DNA of 24,274 nucleotides, taken from the NCBI GenBank assembly GCA_036123135.1, contig JAZADZ010000007.1, positions 1-24,274 on the forward strand, in the 5' to 3' direction. The notes below the pieces were generated by a model, which saw only the letters and a program-made list of their open reading frames with translations, was not told where the DNA came from and did no database searches. Shown piece by piece: positions 16,125 through 24,274 of the stretch. Position 1 is the stretch's first letter. Each line of letters opens with the position of its first letter. The translations under genes were made by a program, and so were the position numbers. The stretch comes from GCA-2716065 sp036123135. Lineage in GTDB: Bacteria > Bacteroidota > Bacteroidia > Flavobacteriales_D > Parvicellaceae.

Positions 16125-17375
16125 CTAAGTTAAAGATTCTAAGAGTTTAAAAAAGTTGGGGAAAGATTTATTTACTGCCTCAGAATTTGATATTTCAATC
16201 GGTTCATTAAGCATTGAACCAAATATTGCCAACGCCATCGCAATTCGATGATCTTTACAAGAATTAACCCTTAAATCAGTTGGTTTACCAGCAGGTAAAA
16301 TGTACATTGAATCGTTTTCAATGAAGATTTTCGCACCAAGCTTGGCGAATTCGCTAGTTATTGTTTTAGCTCTATTGCTTTCCTTTGAAAATAGCCTATG
16401 AACCCCTTTAATTGAGCTTTTAGAATTTCCAAAGCTTCCCAGTACAGCCAAAATGGGAAATAAGTCTGGACAATGTGTAGCATCAAAGTTAAACGACTCG
16501 CACTTAAATTTTTCTACAATTAGATTGTTATTTTTCCACTGGAATTTAGCTCCAAATTCTTTAATTACATCAAGAATCTTTCTGTCAGCTTGATTGGAAA
16601 AACGATTTAACCCCATCAAAGATAGTTTACCTCTGAGGGCGGCAGCTACAATATAAAATGAAGCACTGCTCCAGTCACTTTCTATTGTTATTTCGCAGGG
16701 ATGAAAATGATAAGGACCATTAAACTGAATACAATTGTTTTCAATTAGAAGATCTACACCAAAATTCCTTAGTACTTCTAAACTAAGTTCTAAATAGGGG
16801 ACTGAACTGGGATTATTTAATTGAATTGTTTCTGTTCTTAAATCTTTTGACCCAACATAAGCATATATAAAACCAGAAATAAATTGGGAGCTTAAGCTAG
16901 CATCAATTTCAATGGATTTCGGGTTAATAGGACCTTTTAAATTAAAAGGTAAACAGCCGTTTCTAGAACTAAATTTTACACCAAGAATTGGAAAAATTTT
17001 GTCAAACACCCCCATTGGACGATGAACTAAAGAACCTTTTCCAATTAATTTTAGTTGCTTATTTAGTGTGGCTAAAATTGGAGTAAATAGTCGAGCGCTT
17101 AGTCCTGATTCATTGAAGAGAAGCTCATTAGTTCTGAATCCTAAATTTGAAGTCTTTTCAATACAAATGCGATTTTTGTCTGTTTTTACAACTTTTGTTG
17201 AATTTTTTAAAATTTCCAATGCAGTTAATTCGTCGTTCGATTCACCAAAATTTTTAACAACGGTTTTTTCATCAGACATTAGAGAACAGGCAAGTACCCT
17301 TTGCGATATGCTTTTGCTGGGAGGAATGATTAATTCTCCTGAAAAAAAATCAATTGGATATATGTTCTGTTTCAA
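16125..17375 (-). CDS. aroA: 3-phosphoshikimate 1-carboxyvinyltransferase (EPSP synthase)
   Basis: AroA joins phosphoenolpyruvate to shikimate 3-phosphate, the step before AroC. The protein has 416 residues. Motifs in order are PPSKSISQR (18-26, K21), NESGLSAR (88-95, the PEP loop), LVHRPMGVF (116-124), LSSQF (161-165), ESDWSSASF (232-240), PDLFPILA (303-310, D304), KESNR (331-335, E332) and DHRIAMAL (375-382). All expected catalytic residues are there. There is no usable ATG: the first internal Met is residue 33, beyond the active-site K21, so the TTG at 17375 is taken as the start. The PEP-loop sequence differs from the NAGTAMRP of E. coli. It is first in a two-gene aroA-aroC operon. Confidence 0.94.
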   Translation of the reverse strand: MKQNIYPIDFFSGELIIPPSKSISQRVLACSLMSDEKTVVKNFGESNDELTALEILKNSTKVVKTDKNRICIEKTSNLGFRTNELLFNESGLSARLFTPILATLNKQLKLIGKGSLVHRPMGVFDKIFPILGVKFSSRNGCLPFNLKGPINPKSIEIDASLSSQFISGFIYAYVGSKDLRTETIQLNNPSSVPYLELSLEVLRNFGVDLLIENNCIQFNGPYHFHPCEITIESDWSSASFYIVAAALRGKLSLMGLNRFSNQADRKILDVIKEFGAKFQWKNNNLIVEKFKCESFNFDATHCPDLFPILAVLGSFGNSKSSIKGVHRLFSKESNRAKTITSEFAKLGAKIFIENDSMYILPAGKPTDLRVNSCKDHRIAMALAIFGSMLNEPIEISNSEAVNKSFPNFFKLLESLT

Positions 17376-17456
17376 CTTTAAAAGTTTAGTTTGTAAAGTT
17401 AGTTTTTGATTTGACTTTATGTTTTGTAAAATGTATTTATTCCTTTTACACTTTAA

Positions 17457-17464
17457 TATGTTTG
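17457..17464 (+). promoter_or_regulatory. Candidate -7 box for the DAHP synthase gene (TATGTTTG)
   Basis: This is an exact TAnnTTTG match 26 bases before the ATG at 17491, giving a leader of about 20 bases. A TTTG lies at 17423-17426, but its 30-base spacing is too long for a standard -33 box. No attenuator-like leader peptide or hairpin is visible. Confidence 0.4.
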
Positions 17465-17490
17465 AAGTCTTTTTAGTAGTTTAGTACCAG

Positions 17491-18606
17491 ATGGTAAACA
17501 ACAGTTCATCAACATTTAGCAGCTGGGATTCAACATTTAGTGGCCCTTTATTAATTGCTGGACCCTGTAGTGCTGAATCTGAAAATCAGATCTTATCAAC
17601 CGGTAGAAAACTTCATTCAATTGGTGTTAATATTTTTAGAGCTGGTATTTGGAAACCAAGGACTCGACCCAATTCATTTGAAGGAGTTGGCGACATAGGT
17701 TTGCCATGGCTCAAATCTTTACAAGATGAATTGGGCATTAAGGTAGCTATTGAAGTGGCTAATGCAAAACATGTACAAAAGGCTTTGAATGCTGGTATTG
17801 ACGTTCTTTGGATTGGAGCGAGATCAAGCGTTAATCCATTTTCTATCCAGGAAATTGCCGACTCACTTAGAGGAGTTGATGTTCCTATTTTGGTTAAAAA
17901 TCCAATTAATCCCGATGTAGATTTATGGCAAGGTGCAATTGAAAGAATTTTAAGTTCAGGTATTAAAAAAATTGCTGCCGTTCACAGAGGCTTTTCTTCT
18001 TACAATACCACTAAATACAGAAATTTACCAATGTGGGAAATCTCCATCGAAATGAGAAGGAGAATGCCTGATCTTCCAATGATTTGTGATCCAAGTCATA
18101 TTGGTGGTAGAAGAGCTTTAATTCATGAGATATCCCAAAAAGCTATGGATTTAAATTATGACGGATTAATGGTTGAATCTCACACAAATCCTAATTATGC
18201 CTGGACTGATTCTTCTCAGCAAATAACACCAGATATGCTGCAGGATATTTTGAAAAAATTAGTTCATAAAGTTGTAGAAGTTGACAATCCTGAGATACAA
18301 AACGAATTGACCTTACTAAGAAATCAAATTGATCATTTTGATAATGAATTAATAGGCATTTTAAAAGAAAGGATGAATATTGCTAGTCTAATAGGAGAAT
18401 ATAAAAGCGAAAATAATGTAACTATTTTGCAGCCTAAAAGATGGCAAGAAATTTTGACAAAATCATTGAAAGAAGGTTTTGATGCAAATTTGAGTCAAGA
18501 ATTCATGAGGAAAGTTTTTTCTGCAATTCACCAAGAATCCATCAATAAGCAGACAAATGTAAATAAGAAACAAGAGGAGATAAAAAAAGGTAGCCTAATC
18601 AAGTAA
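17491..18606 (+). CDS. aroF: Bifunctional DAHP synthase / chorismate mutase (AroQ type)
   Basis: This 371-residue fusion catalyses the first step of the shikimate pathway and the branch step from chorismate to prephenate. The N-terminal KDO8P-like DAHP synthase (about 18-260) shows AGPCSAES (23-30), RAGIWKPRTRP (50-60), GARSS (109-113), VKNP (135-138), VHRGF (164-168), CDPSHIGG (199-206) and ESH (229-231). The C-terminal all-helical chorismate mutase (about 268-355) has LRNQIDHFDNELI (276-288), KERM (292-295), GEYK (302-305) and KRWQEIL (316-322). This fusion is common in Bacteroidota. The gene symbol follows the usual label for this DAHP synthase type and is less certain than the function. 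It is divergent from aroA-aroC. The last 12 bases overlap the converging trmD. Confidence 0.93.
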   Translation: MVNNSSSTFSSWDSTFSGPLLIAGPCSAESENQILSTGRKLHSIGVNIFRAGIWKPRTRPNSFEGVGDIGLPWLKSLQDELGIKVAIEVANAKHVQKALNAGIDVLWIGARSSVNPFSIQEIADSLRGVDVPILVKNPINPDVDLWQGAIERILSSGIKKIAAVHRGFSSYNTTKYRNLPMWEISIEMRRRMPDLPMICDPSHIGGRRALIHEISQKAMDLNYDGLMVESHTNPNYAWTDSSQQITPDMLQDILKKLVHKVVEVDNPEIQNELTLLRNQIDHFDNELIGILKERMNIASLIGEYKSENNVTILQPKRWQEILTKSLKEGFDANLSQEFMRKVFSAIHQESINKQTNVNKKQEEIKKGSLIK

Positions 18607-19272
18607 ATTTGGTCTTCTTTTTTTTGTTCTTTCTACTGATTTTTCATGCCTCCATTTCTCTATTGCTTTTAAATTCCCAGAAGTAAGAATTTCAGGAACT
18701 TTCCAGCCATTGTATTCAGAAGGTCTTGTGTATACTGGTGGTGCTATTAAATTATCCTGAAAAGAATCGGTTAACGCAGAAGTCTCGTTATTAAGAACAC
18801 CAGGAATCAATCGAATAATTCCATCTACGAGAACAGCTGCAGCCAATTCACCACCGGAAAGCACATAATTACCTATCGAAATTTCTCTAGTTACGATATG
18901 ATCTCTAATTCGCTGGTCTATGCCTTTGTAGTGTCCACAAATCACAATAACATTTTTTAGCTGTACAGAAAGTTGGTTACAAATTCTTTGGTTTAGCATT
19001 TCACCGTCCGGAGTCATGTATATTATTTCATCGTAATTTCTTTCACTTGAAAGCTTTTGGATGCATTTATCAATTGGTTCGATGCTTAGTACCATTCCTG
19101 CTCCTCCTCCGAAAGCATAGTCATCTATACTCTTTTGTTTGTTGGTGGAATGATCTCTGATGTTATGAATAAAGATCTCAACTAAATTTTTGGATTGAGC
19201 TCTCTTGAGTATAGAATCATTAAATGGGCTCTCAAGTAAAGAAGGTACTGCCGATAAAATATCAATTCTCAT
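18595..19272 (-). CDS. trmD: tRNA (guanine-N1)-methyltransferase TrmD
   Basis: TrmD methylates G37 of tRNAs with G36 and prevents frameshifting. The 225 residues match the family length. The SPOUT trefoil-knot motifs are CGHYKGID (112-119) and ISIGNYVLSGGELA (131-144). DDYAFGGGAGM (50-60) and the catalytic D169 in LTDSFQDN (167-174) are present. Its ATG overlaps the TGA of the metallo-hydrolase gene in an ATGA, so translation is probably coupled. It is the last gene of a three-gene operon with cysteine desulfurase and the metallo-hydrolase, and not with rplS, rimM or rpsP. Confidence 0.97.
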   Translation of the reverse strand: MRIDILSAVPSLLESPFNDSILKRAQSKNLVEIFIHNIRDHSTNKQKSIDDYAFGGGAGMVLSIEPIDKCIQKLSSERNYDEIIYMTPDGEMLNQRICNQLSVQLKNVIVICGHYKGIDQRIRDHIVTREISIGNYVLSGGELAAAVLVDGIIRLIPGVLNNETSALTDSFQDNLIAPPVYTRPSEYNGWKVPEILTSGNLKAIEKWRHEKSVERTKKRRPNLLD

Positions 19273-20054
19273 GACGGAATAGTTAATCTTAAATTATCGT
19301 AAGATAGAAAAACATTTTCTGGTAATTCACTGGAAACCTCGTCATGTAAGCCAAGAAGATGAGAGATGTGTGTAAGGTATGCAGTTTTAGGGTTGAGCTC
19401 TTTTATTAAATCTAATGCCTGTTGCAAATTAAAATGAGAAATGTGCTTTTCTTTTCTAAGTGCATTGATTACAAGAACATCTAGATTATACATTTTCTTT
19501 TTTTCTTGTTCCTCGATGTAGCTAGCATCAGTAATGTAGCAGAAATCTTCAATCCTAAATCCAAAAACAGGAAGTTTGTAGTGCTTTACAAGAATAGGTT
19601 GAATTGTAAAATCTTTGTAAGTAAATGGTTTATTTTCTAGTTCAAATCGATTTATTTTAGGAATTCCAGGATAATTGAATTTTTCATCAAAAATATAAAT
19701 GTACTCCCGCTTCAAACATTCAAAAACACGATCACTACAAAAAATATCTACAGGTTTTTTTTGTAAAAAATTGAAAGACCTAACATCATCGAGTCCAGCA
19801 ACGTGATCTTTGTGTTCGTGTGTAAATAAAACAGCATCTAATCGGTCAATATCATTGTTGAGCATTTGTTGTCGAAAATCAGGACCAGTATCAACAACAA
19901 TGGAGCTATTACCTTTGGTTAAGTAAATTGAAGAACGTAGTCTTTTATCCCAAGATGAGGTTGATTTGCATACTTTACATTTACAGCCAATAACTGGAAT
20001 TCCTTGGGAAGTACCAGTTCCAAGAAAAGTGACGGTAAGGTTTTCTTTAGACAC
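19269..20054 (-). CDS. PhnP-like metallo-beta-lactamase-fold hydrolase
   Basis: This is a 261-residue metallo-beta-lactamase-fold hydrolase. The N-terminus FLGTGTSQGIPVIGCKCKVC (10-29) carries a three-cysteine cluster (C24, C26, C29) like the structural zinc site of PhnP. The metal motif is THEHKDH (78-84), with further ligands probably H158, D176 and H229 or H232. PhnP is a cyclic ribose phosphodiesterase, but no phosphonate genes are present, so the substrate is open; a housekeeping phosphodiesterase is a fair guess. The start must be GTG at 20054: an in-frame TAA lies 12 bases upstream, and the first internal Met is residue 64, after the cysteine cluster. It overlaps the cysteine desulfurase by 8 bases and trmD by 4. 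Confidence 0.86.
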   Translation of the reverse strand: MSKENLTVTFLGTGTSQGIPVIGCKCKVCKSTSSWDKRLRSSIYLTKGNSSIVVDTGPDFRQQMLNNDIDRLDAVLFTHEHKDHVAGLDDVRSFNFLQKKPVDIFCSDRVFECLKREYIYIFDEKFNYPGIPKINRFELENKPFTYKDFTIQPILVKHYKLPVFGFRIEDFCYITDASYIEEQEKKKMYNLDVLVINALRKEKHISHFNLQQALDLIKELNPKTAYLTHISHLLGLHDEVSSELPENVFLSYDNLRLTIPS

Positions 20055-21189
20055 GTATGGAGATTAGTTCTTTTATTTTTTGAAGAGTGAAATCGATTTC
20101 TTCTTTTGTAGTGTATTTACTAAAAGAAAAACGTATTGATTGGCAGTTTTTAGCACTGGGTAGTGCTGCTAAAACATGAGAACCAGTAGATGCTCCCGAA
20201 GAACAAGCGCTTCCACCAGATGCGGCGATTCCACTAATATCTAAAGAGAAAAGCATCATACTGGATTGTTGAGAAATGGGAAAGCAAACATTTAGAACAG
20301 TATATAGACTTTTTTCAGGTCTAATGTCTCCATTGAAGCAAATAGACGAGTCAATTTTGAGCAACTCATCAATCATGTAACTTTTAAGTTGTTGAACGTG
20401 TTTTTGATGGTTGAAAACATCTTTGTAAGCCAGATCCATTGCTTTTCCTAATCCAATAATTCCATACAGATTTTCTGTTCCTCCTCGTTGTTTTCTTTCC
20501 TGAGATCCACCTGTAATAAACTGGTTGATTTTTGTATTTTTTTTGACGTAAAGAAAGCCAACTCCTTTAGGACCATGAAATTTATGAGCTGCACAAGTAA
20601 TAAAATCAATATCTAAGTCTTTCAAGTCAAATGGGTAATGCCCCATAGTCTGGACAGTGTCCGAATGAAAATATGCATCGTATTTTCTACAAATTGAACT
20701 CACTTTTTTTAAGTCAACTATATTTCCAATTTCATTATTGGCATGCATAAGAGATACGATCGTAGGTATATTTTCTTGAAGTAATTCTTCAAGATGCGTT
20801 AAATCAACATGCCCTAAAGGATCTATATTAACATGGTCAACCTTAATGTTGCAACTATCTTTTAAGTGGTTTGCAGTGTGCCCCACAGCGTGATGCTCAA
20901 TTGATGAGGTGATGATTCTAGAAACCTTTAAGTCGGATACAGCACAACGAAGAGCCATGTTGTCAGCCTCAGTTCCTCCTGATGTAAAAACAATTTCTGA
21001 GGGATCAGCGTTAATATAATCTGCAATTTTTTTTCTATTTATTTCAATTGCATTTTTTGTTTTTCTTCCAAATGAATGTGTACTAGACGGATTCCCAAAG
21101 TCATTTTTTAGAAAGGGAAGCATAGCATCTAAAACAACTGGATCAAGTGGTGTAGTAGCTGCATTATCTAGATAAATAGTTTTTTTCAT
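20047..21189 (-). CDS. Cysteine desulfurase (NifS/IscS family)
   Basis: This PLP enzyme takes sulfur from cysteine for Fe-S clusters or thiolated tRNA. The 380 residues fit the NifS/IscS group. It opens with IYLDNAATTPLDP (5-17), followed by SGGTEADN (70-77), EHHAV (98-102), NNEIGN (151-156), the PLP lysine in AHKFHGPKG (201-209, K203), QRGGTEN (234-240) and the persulfide Cys in GGSACSSGAS (325-334, C329), in a loop of the long IscS kind. There is no iscU or suf gene nearby. It heads an overlapping operon with the PhnP-like hydrolase and trmD, so a role in tRNA sulfur modification is possible but only inferred. ATG start at 21189. Confidence 0.92.
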   Translation of the reverse strand: MKKTIYLDNAATTPLDPVVLDAMLPFLKNDFGNPSSTHSFGRKTKNAIEINRKKIADYINADPSEIVFTSGGTEADNMALRCAVSDLKVSRIITSSIEHHAVGHTANHLKDSCNIKVDHVNIDPLGHVDLTHLEELLQENIPTIVSLMHANNEIGNIVDLKKVSSICRKYDAYFHSDTVQTMGHYPFDLKDLDIDFITCAAHKFHGPKGVGFLYVKKNTKINQFITGGSQERKQRGGTENLYGIIGLGKAMDLAYKDVFNHQKHVQQLKSYMIDELLKIDSSICFNGDIRPEKSLYTVLNVCFPISQQSSMMLFSLDISGIAASGGSACSSGASTGSHVLAALPSAKNCQSIRFSFSKYTTKEEIDFTLQKIKELISIRV

Positions 21190-21240
21190 TCCAAAAAATT
21201 ACTGTAAAAGTAAATCAAAATTGTACCATAAAAAAGGAAT

Positions 21241-22626
21241 TTAAATAAGGCTTTTTATTTCTTCAATAAATCTTAATCCCAGTGCATTTGCAGCAATTTC
21301 TGAGCTACTTTCTGCATAGATTCGAATTATCGGTTCTGTGTTTGATTTTCTAAGATGAACCCATTCATTTCCGAGTTCAATTTTTAGCCCATCAACAGTA
21401 TTTATTGGACTATTTTTATAATTTGATTTAACTTTTTCGAGAACTTCATCGACATTAATTTCAGGAGTTAACTGAATTTTATTTTTTGAAATAGTGTAAG
21501 TTGGATAACTATTTCTAAGTTGGGTTGCTGAAATATTTTTTTGGGAAATCAAAGTAAGAAATAAACCAATTCCAACTAAAGCGTCTCTTCCGTAATGCGA
21601 CTCAGGATAAATTATTCCTCCATTTCCTTCTCCTCCAATAACAGCACTACAGGACTTCATTTTTTCTACAACATTAACCTCTCCTACAGCAGATGCATGA
21701 TAGGAACAATGGTATTGTTCAGTCACATCTCTTAACGCTCTGGTGGAGGATAAATTCGAAACAGTATTTCCTGGATTATTGGCCAACACATGATCTGCTA
21801 CAGCTACGAGAGTATATTCTTCTCCAAACATGGAACCATCTTCACAAATAAAAGCTAGACGGTCAACATCAGGATCTACAACGATTCCTAAATCAGCATT
21901 ATTTTCTACGACAGCTTTACTGATTTCGGTTAAGTTTTCTGGGAGGGGTTCAGGATTGTGTGGAAATTGTCCATTGGGTTCACAGTACATTTGAATTATC
22001 TCTTTTACACCTAGTTGATCCAACAACATCGGAAGAACAATCCCACCAGTACTATTTACACAATCAATAACAACCTTTAGATTTGCGTTGGTAATTGCAT
22101 TTGTGTCAACAAGTTTTAGATCAATTACTTCATTGATGTGTTTTTCAAAGTAGGAGCTGTCCATTTTAACCGTTCCAATTGAATCAATTTCGCAAAAAGA
22201 AAATTGATCTTTTTCAATAATTTTCAACAACTCCGCTCCATCCTCTGCAGAAATGAATTCACCTTTTTCATTCAATAGTTTTAGAGCATTCCATTGTTTT
22301 GGATTATGACTAGCAGTTAGAATTATTCCACCATCTGCTTTTTCTTTGGATGTAGCTAACTCCACAGTGGGTGTTGTGGATAACCCTAAATCGATAACAT
22401 TAATTCCTAATCCTGAAAGTGTAGATACACATAAATTTCTAACCATCTTTCCAGAAATTCTTGCGTCTCTTCCAATGACAATTGTTGTTTTTTTAGAAGG
22501 AAATCTATTTTTAACCCACATTCCAAATGCAGCTGAGAATTTTACTATATCAATGGGGGTTAATCCTTCTCCAGGAGCACCTCCAATGGTTCCTCGAATT
22601 CCAGAAATTGATTTGATTAGTGTCAT
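21241..22626 (-). CDS. glmM: Phosphoglucosamine mutase (GlmM)
   Basis: This enzyme interconverts glucosamine-6-phosphate and glucosamine-1-phosphate for UDP-GlcNAc synthesis. At 461 residues it belongs to the alpha-D-phosphohexomutase family. It starts with SISGIRGTIGG (6-16). The phosphoserine loop TASHNPKQWNALK is at 104-116 (S106), the metal loop DPDVDRLAF at 251-259, the sugar loop GGEGNGG at 331-337, and the phosphate-binding RKSNTEPIIR lies near residue 440. GlmM and phosphomannomutase are close relatives. GEGNGG and the overall match favour GlmM as annotated across Bacteroidota, but mannose or glucose specificity cannot be excluded from sequence alone. ATG start at 22626, divergent from the TPR gene over 193 bases. 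Confidence 0.86.
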   Translation of the reverse strand: MTLIKSISGIRGTIGGAPGEGLTPIDIVKFSAAFGMWVKNRFPSKKTTIVIGRDARISGKMVRNLCVSTLSGLGINVIDLGLSTTPTVELATSKEKADGGIILTASHNPKQWNALKLLNEKGEFISAEDGAELLKIIEKDQFSFCEIDSIGTVKMDSSYFEKHINEVIDLKLVDTNAITNANLKVVIDCVNSTGGIVLPMLLDQLGVKEIIQMYCEPNGQFPHNPEPLPENLTEISKAVVENNADLGIVVDPDVDRLAFICEDGSMFGEEYTLVAVADHVLANNPGNTVSNLSSTRALRDVTEQYHCSYHASAVGEVNVVEKMKSCSAVIGGEGNGGIIYPESHYGRDALVGIGLFLTLISQKNISATQLRNSYPTYTISKNKIQLTPEINVDEVLEKVKSNYKNSPINTVDGLKIELGNEWVHLRKSNTEPIIRIYAESSSEIAANALGLRFIEEIKSLI

Positions 22627-22786
22627 TAATATTCGATTAAAATTTCCTCGAATATAAATATAAAGTCCTGACGTGCTTTAATTATAAATAACTTTTTAAT
22701 GCTCATTAATATCCTAATTTTAAGTTCTGTTAATTTAATTGTGGAAAAGGTAGTTCTACATCGTGTTAAAGAAGTGTTTATATGAA

Positions 22787-22794
22787 TAATTTTG
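22787..22794 (+). promoter_or_regulatory. Candidate -7 box for the TPR gene (TAATTTTG)
   Basis: This is an exact TAnnTTTG match 33 bases before the ATG at 22820, predicting a leader of about 19 bases. No TTG is found at the standard -33 distance. I found no matching box for the divergent glmM in the same gap. Confidence 0.35.
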
Positions 22795-22819
22795 ATAAAC
22801 GTAGACGCATTCCTTGCCT

Positions 22820-24220
22820 ATGTTTGAAGATAATAATGATGAAAGTTTCTCCTTAGATAAAGTTGTTCTTTTTGAACGCATGATCGAAAGCGATTCATTT
22901 TCATTTTTTGACGTTGATGAATACGAAACTATTATCAATTATTACCTGGATGTTGAGCTCAAAGATAAAGCGAAACTAGCAACATTAAAGGGATTAGAAC
23001 ATCACCCGAAAAATCTTTCTTTATCACTCATTCTTGTCGAATTTTATTCAATTGAAAAAAAGTATATTAAAGCAATTGACTTATTGAAATCCATCCTGCC
23101 GCTCAATCCATTTAACGGTGAATTATTGCTGACTTTAGGTAGGCTAAATTCACGTCAAGGTTATTACAATTCTGCGGACTTAAATTTCCGAAAAGTACTC
23201 AAAATGTCATTTGAAGACAGAGAAGGTGTTTTAATGGAGCTTGCATATGAGTACCAAAACATGGGCAACTGTGACCGTGCTATTGATGTAATGAAAGAAT
23301 TGTTGTTGATTAATCCTGAAAATGAATCAACTATTTTGGAGCTAGGAGTTGCCTACAATGAAGTAGACAGAGATTTAGATGCATTGCATTTCTTTAAAAA
23401 CTTAACGGATAGAAAACCATACTCGTATTTAGCTTGGTTTAACATTGGAACTATATATAGTAGACTTCAAAATTTTGAAGATTCTGAATTTGCATTTGAT
23501 CTCTCTATTGCAATAAATGAACACTTTTCTGCATCTTATTATGGAAAAGCTAATGTGTTTATACAACGAAAAGAGTATCGAAAAGCCATTGACTTATTGA
23601 ATGAAACTTTTAAAATTGAGCAACCTCATTCCTATGCTTATTGCAGTATTGGTGAATGCTATGAAAAAATTGGAGAATTCGATAAAGCACTTGTATTTTA
23701 CGAAAAAAGTATTGAATTAGATTCATGTCAAACAGATGCTTGGATAGGAATTGGAATAGTTAAAGATTTAACCGATCAGCCAGCCGAAGGAGTAAAATTC
23801 ATTGAAAAGGCGTTGAGATATGAACCAGAAAATGCCGAATATTGGTACATCTATGCTGAAATGCTTCAAAAAATATCCCACAATAAAGAGGCAGAGATTG
23901 CATTCAAAAAAGTGATTGAGCTAGAACCTAAAAATATTGATGCATGGATAGATTATTCCAATTTTTTATTCGAAAACAATGCTACAAAAAAAGCTCTCAG
24001 TACCGTGAGGAAAGCCATCAAAAATAACGGGGAAGAGACAGATTTAGATTTTAATTTAATTGCTTATTTATTAGCAGACAATAAAATTAACGAAGCAACC
24101 ATAAAGCTTCACAACATTTTAAAAAAAGACAATAAAGTTTTCAAAAAGCTTTTTGAAATTTATCCTGAAGCTAGAGAAATTCAAGAAATAGTTGATATTA
24201 TTGCACTATATAAAGATTAG
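22820..24220 (+). CDS. Tetratricopeptide repeat protein
   Basis: From the ATG at 22820 this is a 466-residue, almost wholly helical protein with no signal peptide or membrane segment. About ten TPR-like units of 34 residues run from roughly residue 35 to 420. The best are LAYEYQNMGNCDRAIDVMKE, AYCSIGECYEKIGEFDKAL and AEYWYIYAEMLQKISHNKEA, each with the small-residue and aromatic pattern of TPR helices. The N-terminus is acidic (EDNNDESF). TPR arrays bind partner proteins, and no partner is evident here. An in-frame TTG 6 bases upstream is less likely as the start. The next gene begins 6 bases after the stop, so the two are probably co-transcribed. Confidence 0.88.
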   Translation: MFEDNNDESFSLDKVVLFERMIESDSFSFFDVDEYETIINYYLDVELKDKAKLATLKGLEHHPKNLSLSLILVEFYSIEKKYIKAIDLLKSILPLNPFNGELLLTLGRLNSRQGYYNSADLNFRKVLKMSFEDREGVLMELAYEYQNMGNCDRAIDVMKELLLINPENESTILELGVAYNEVDRDLDALHFFKNLTDRKPYSYLAWFNIGTIYSRLQNFEDSEFAFDLSIAINEHFSASYYGKANVFIQRKEYRKAIDLLNETFKIEQPHSYAYCSIGECYEKIGEFDKALVFYEKSIELDSCQTDAWIGIGIVKDLTDQPAEGVKFIEKALRYEPENAEYWYIYAEMLQKISHNKEAEIAFKKVIELEPKNIDAWIDYSNFLFENNATKKALSTVRKAIKNNGEETDLDFNLIAYLLADNKINEATIKLHNILKKDNKVFKKLFEIYPEAREIQEIVDIIALYKD

Positions 24221-24225
24221 CTGCA

Positions 24226-24274
24226 ATGAATTTCAATTTAACTCATCTTCCAAAGAGAAGTAAAAAACCTCGTC
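24226..24274 (+). CDS. Start of probable phosphosulfolactate synthase (ComA-like), partial
   Basis: An ATG 6 bases after the TPR stop opens a frame that stays open to the window end and reads MNFNLTHLPKRSKKPR. This resembles the N-terminus of Bacteroidota phosphosulfolactate synthases, which begin with a short 'LP.R..KPR' stretch before the GLTMV(M)DKG motif. I also recall a TPR gene next to this gene in Flavobacteria. Only 16 residues are visible, so the call is tentative. Confidence 0.45.
   Translation, partial: MNFNLTHLPKRSKKPR

Noticed and set aside
17068..17409. Open frame of 113 codons opposite the aroA start
   Set aside because: It is antisense to conserved aroA motifs and has no recognisable features.

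Overview
The window is a 24.3-kb piece of low-GC chromosomal DNA that reads as Bacteroidota, most likely Flavobacteriales. The evidence is a type IX secretion cargo with its PorP/SprF partner, the families DUF4199 and DUF4293, a Rho with a long Lys/Asn-rich insertion, a DAHP synthase/chorismate mutase fusion, short leaders without clear Shine-Dalgarno sites, and -7 boxes of the TAnnTTTG type. Almost all of it is ordinary core genome. I see no CRISPR array, insertion sequence, phage gene, rRNA or tRNA, and no stretch above 300 bases lacks a gene.

Layout. (1) 1-2048: the start of rarA (minus, cut by the window edge), divergent from an Mpl-type peptidoglycan recycling ligase. (2) 2045-4185: rho followed by a small DUF4199 membrane protein (minus), with a 225-base gap to the divergent DUF4293 membrane protein. 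(3) 4411-7271: DUF4293 runs tail-to-tail into a YfcE-like phosphoesterase, then come an exported MsrA and an unrecognised secreted protein 6 bases apart. (4) 7356-10109: an arginase three bases ahead of argS. (5) 10116-13593: an exported eight-unit HYR-repeat protein with a type IX sorting domain, then its PorP/SprF-like partner (minus). (6) 13727-15067: an alpha/beta hydrolase and rplS, meeting at a shared terminator hairpin. (7) 15146-18606: a chorismate block, aroA-aroC (minus) with the DAHP synthase/chorismate mutase fusion divergent from them. (8) 18595-21189: a tightly coupled operon of cysteine desulfurase, PhnP-like metallo-hydrolase and trmD. (9) 21241-24274: glmM (minus), divergent from a TPR protein, then the first codons of a probable phosphosulfolactate synthase.

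How the genes relate. Mpl and GlmM serve cell-wall precursor supply and recycling. AroF-like, AroA and AroC cover the first and the last two steps to chorismate, plus the step on to prephenate. Arginase and ArgS both consume arginine. The HYR protein and the PorP/SprF protein form a secretion pair.

Points of interest: an aroC that looks clostridial in type; the chorismate block sitting between trmD and rplS; TTG or GTG starts forced by the reading frame in three genes; and a paired loss of two cysteines in one HYR unit, which predicts the disulfide pattern. I found no convincing wholly new system. The least explained gene is the secreted protein at 6060-7271.
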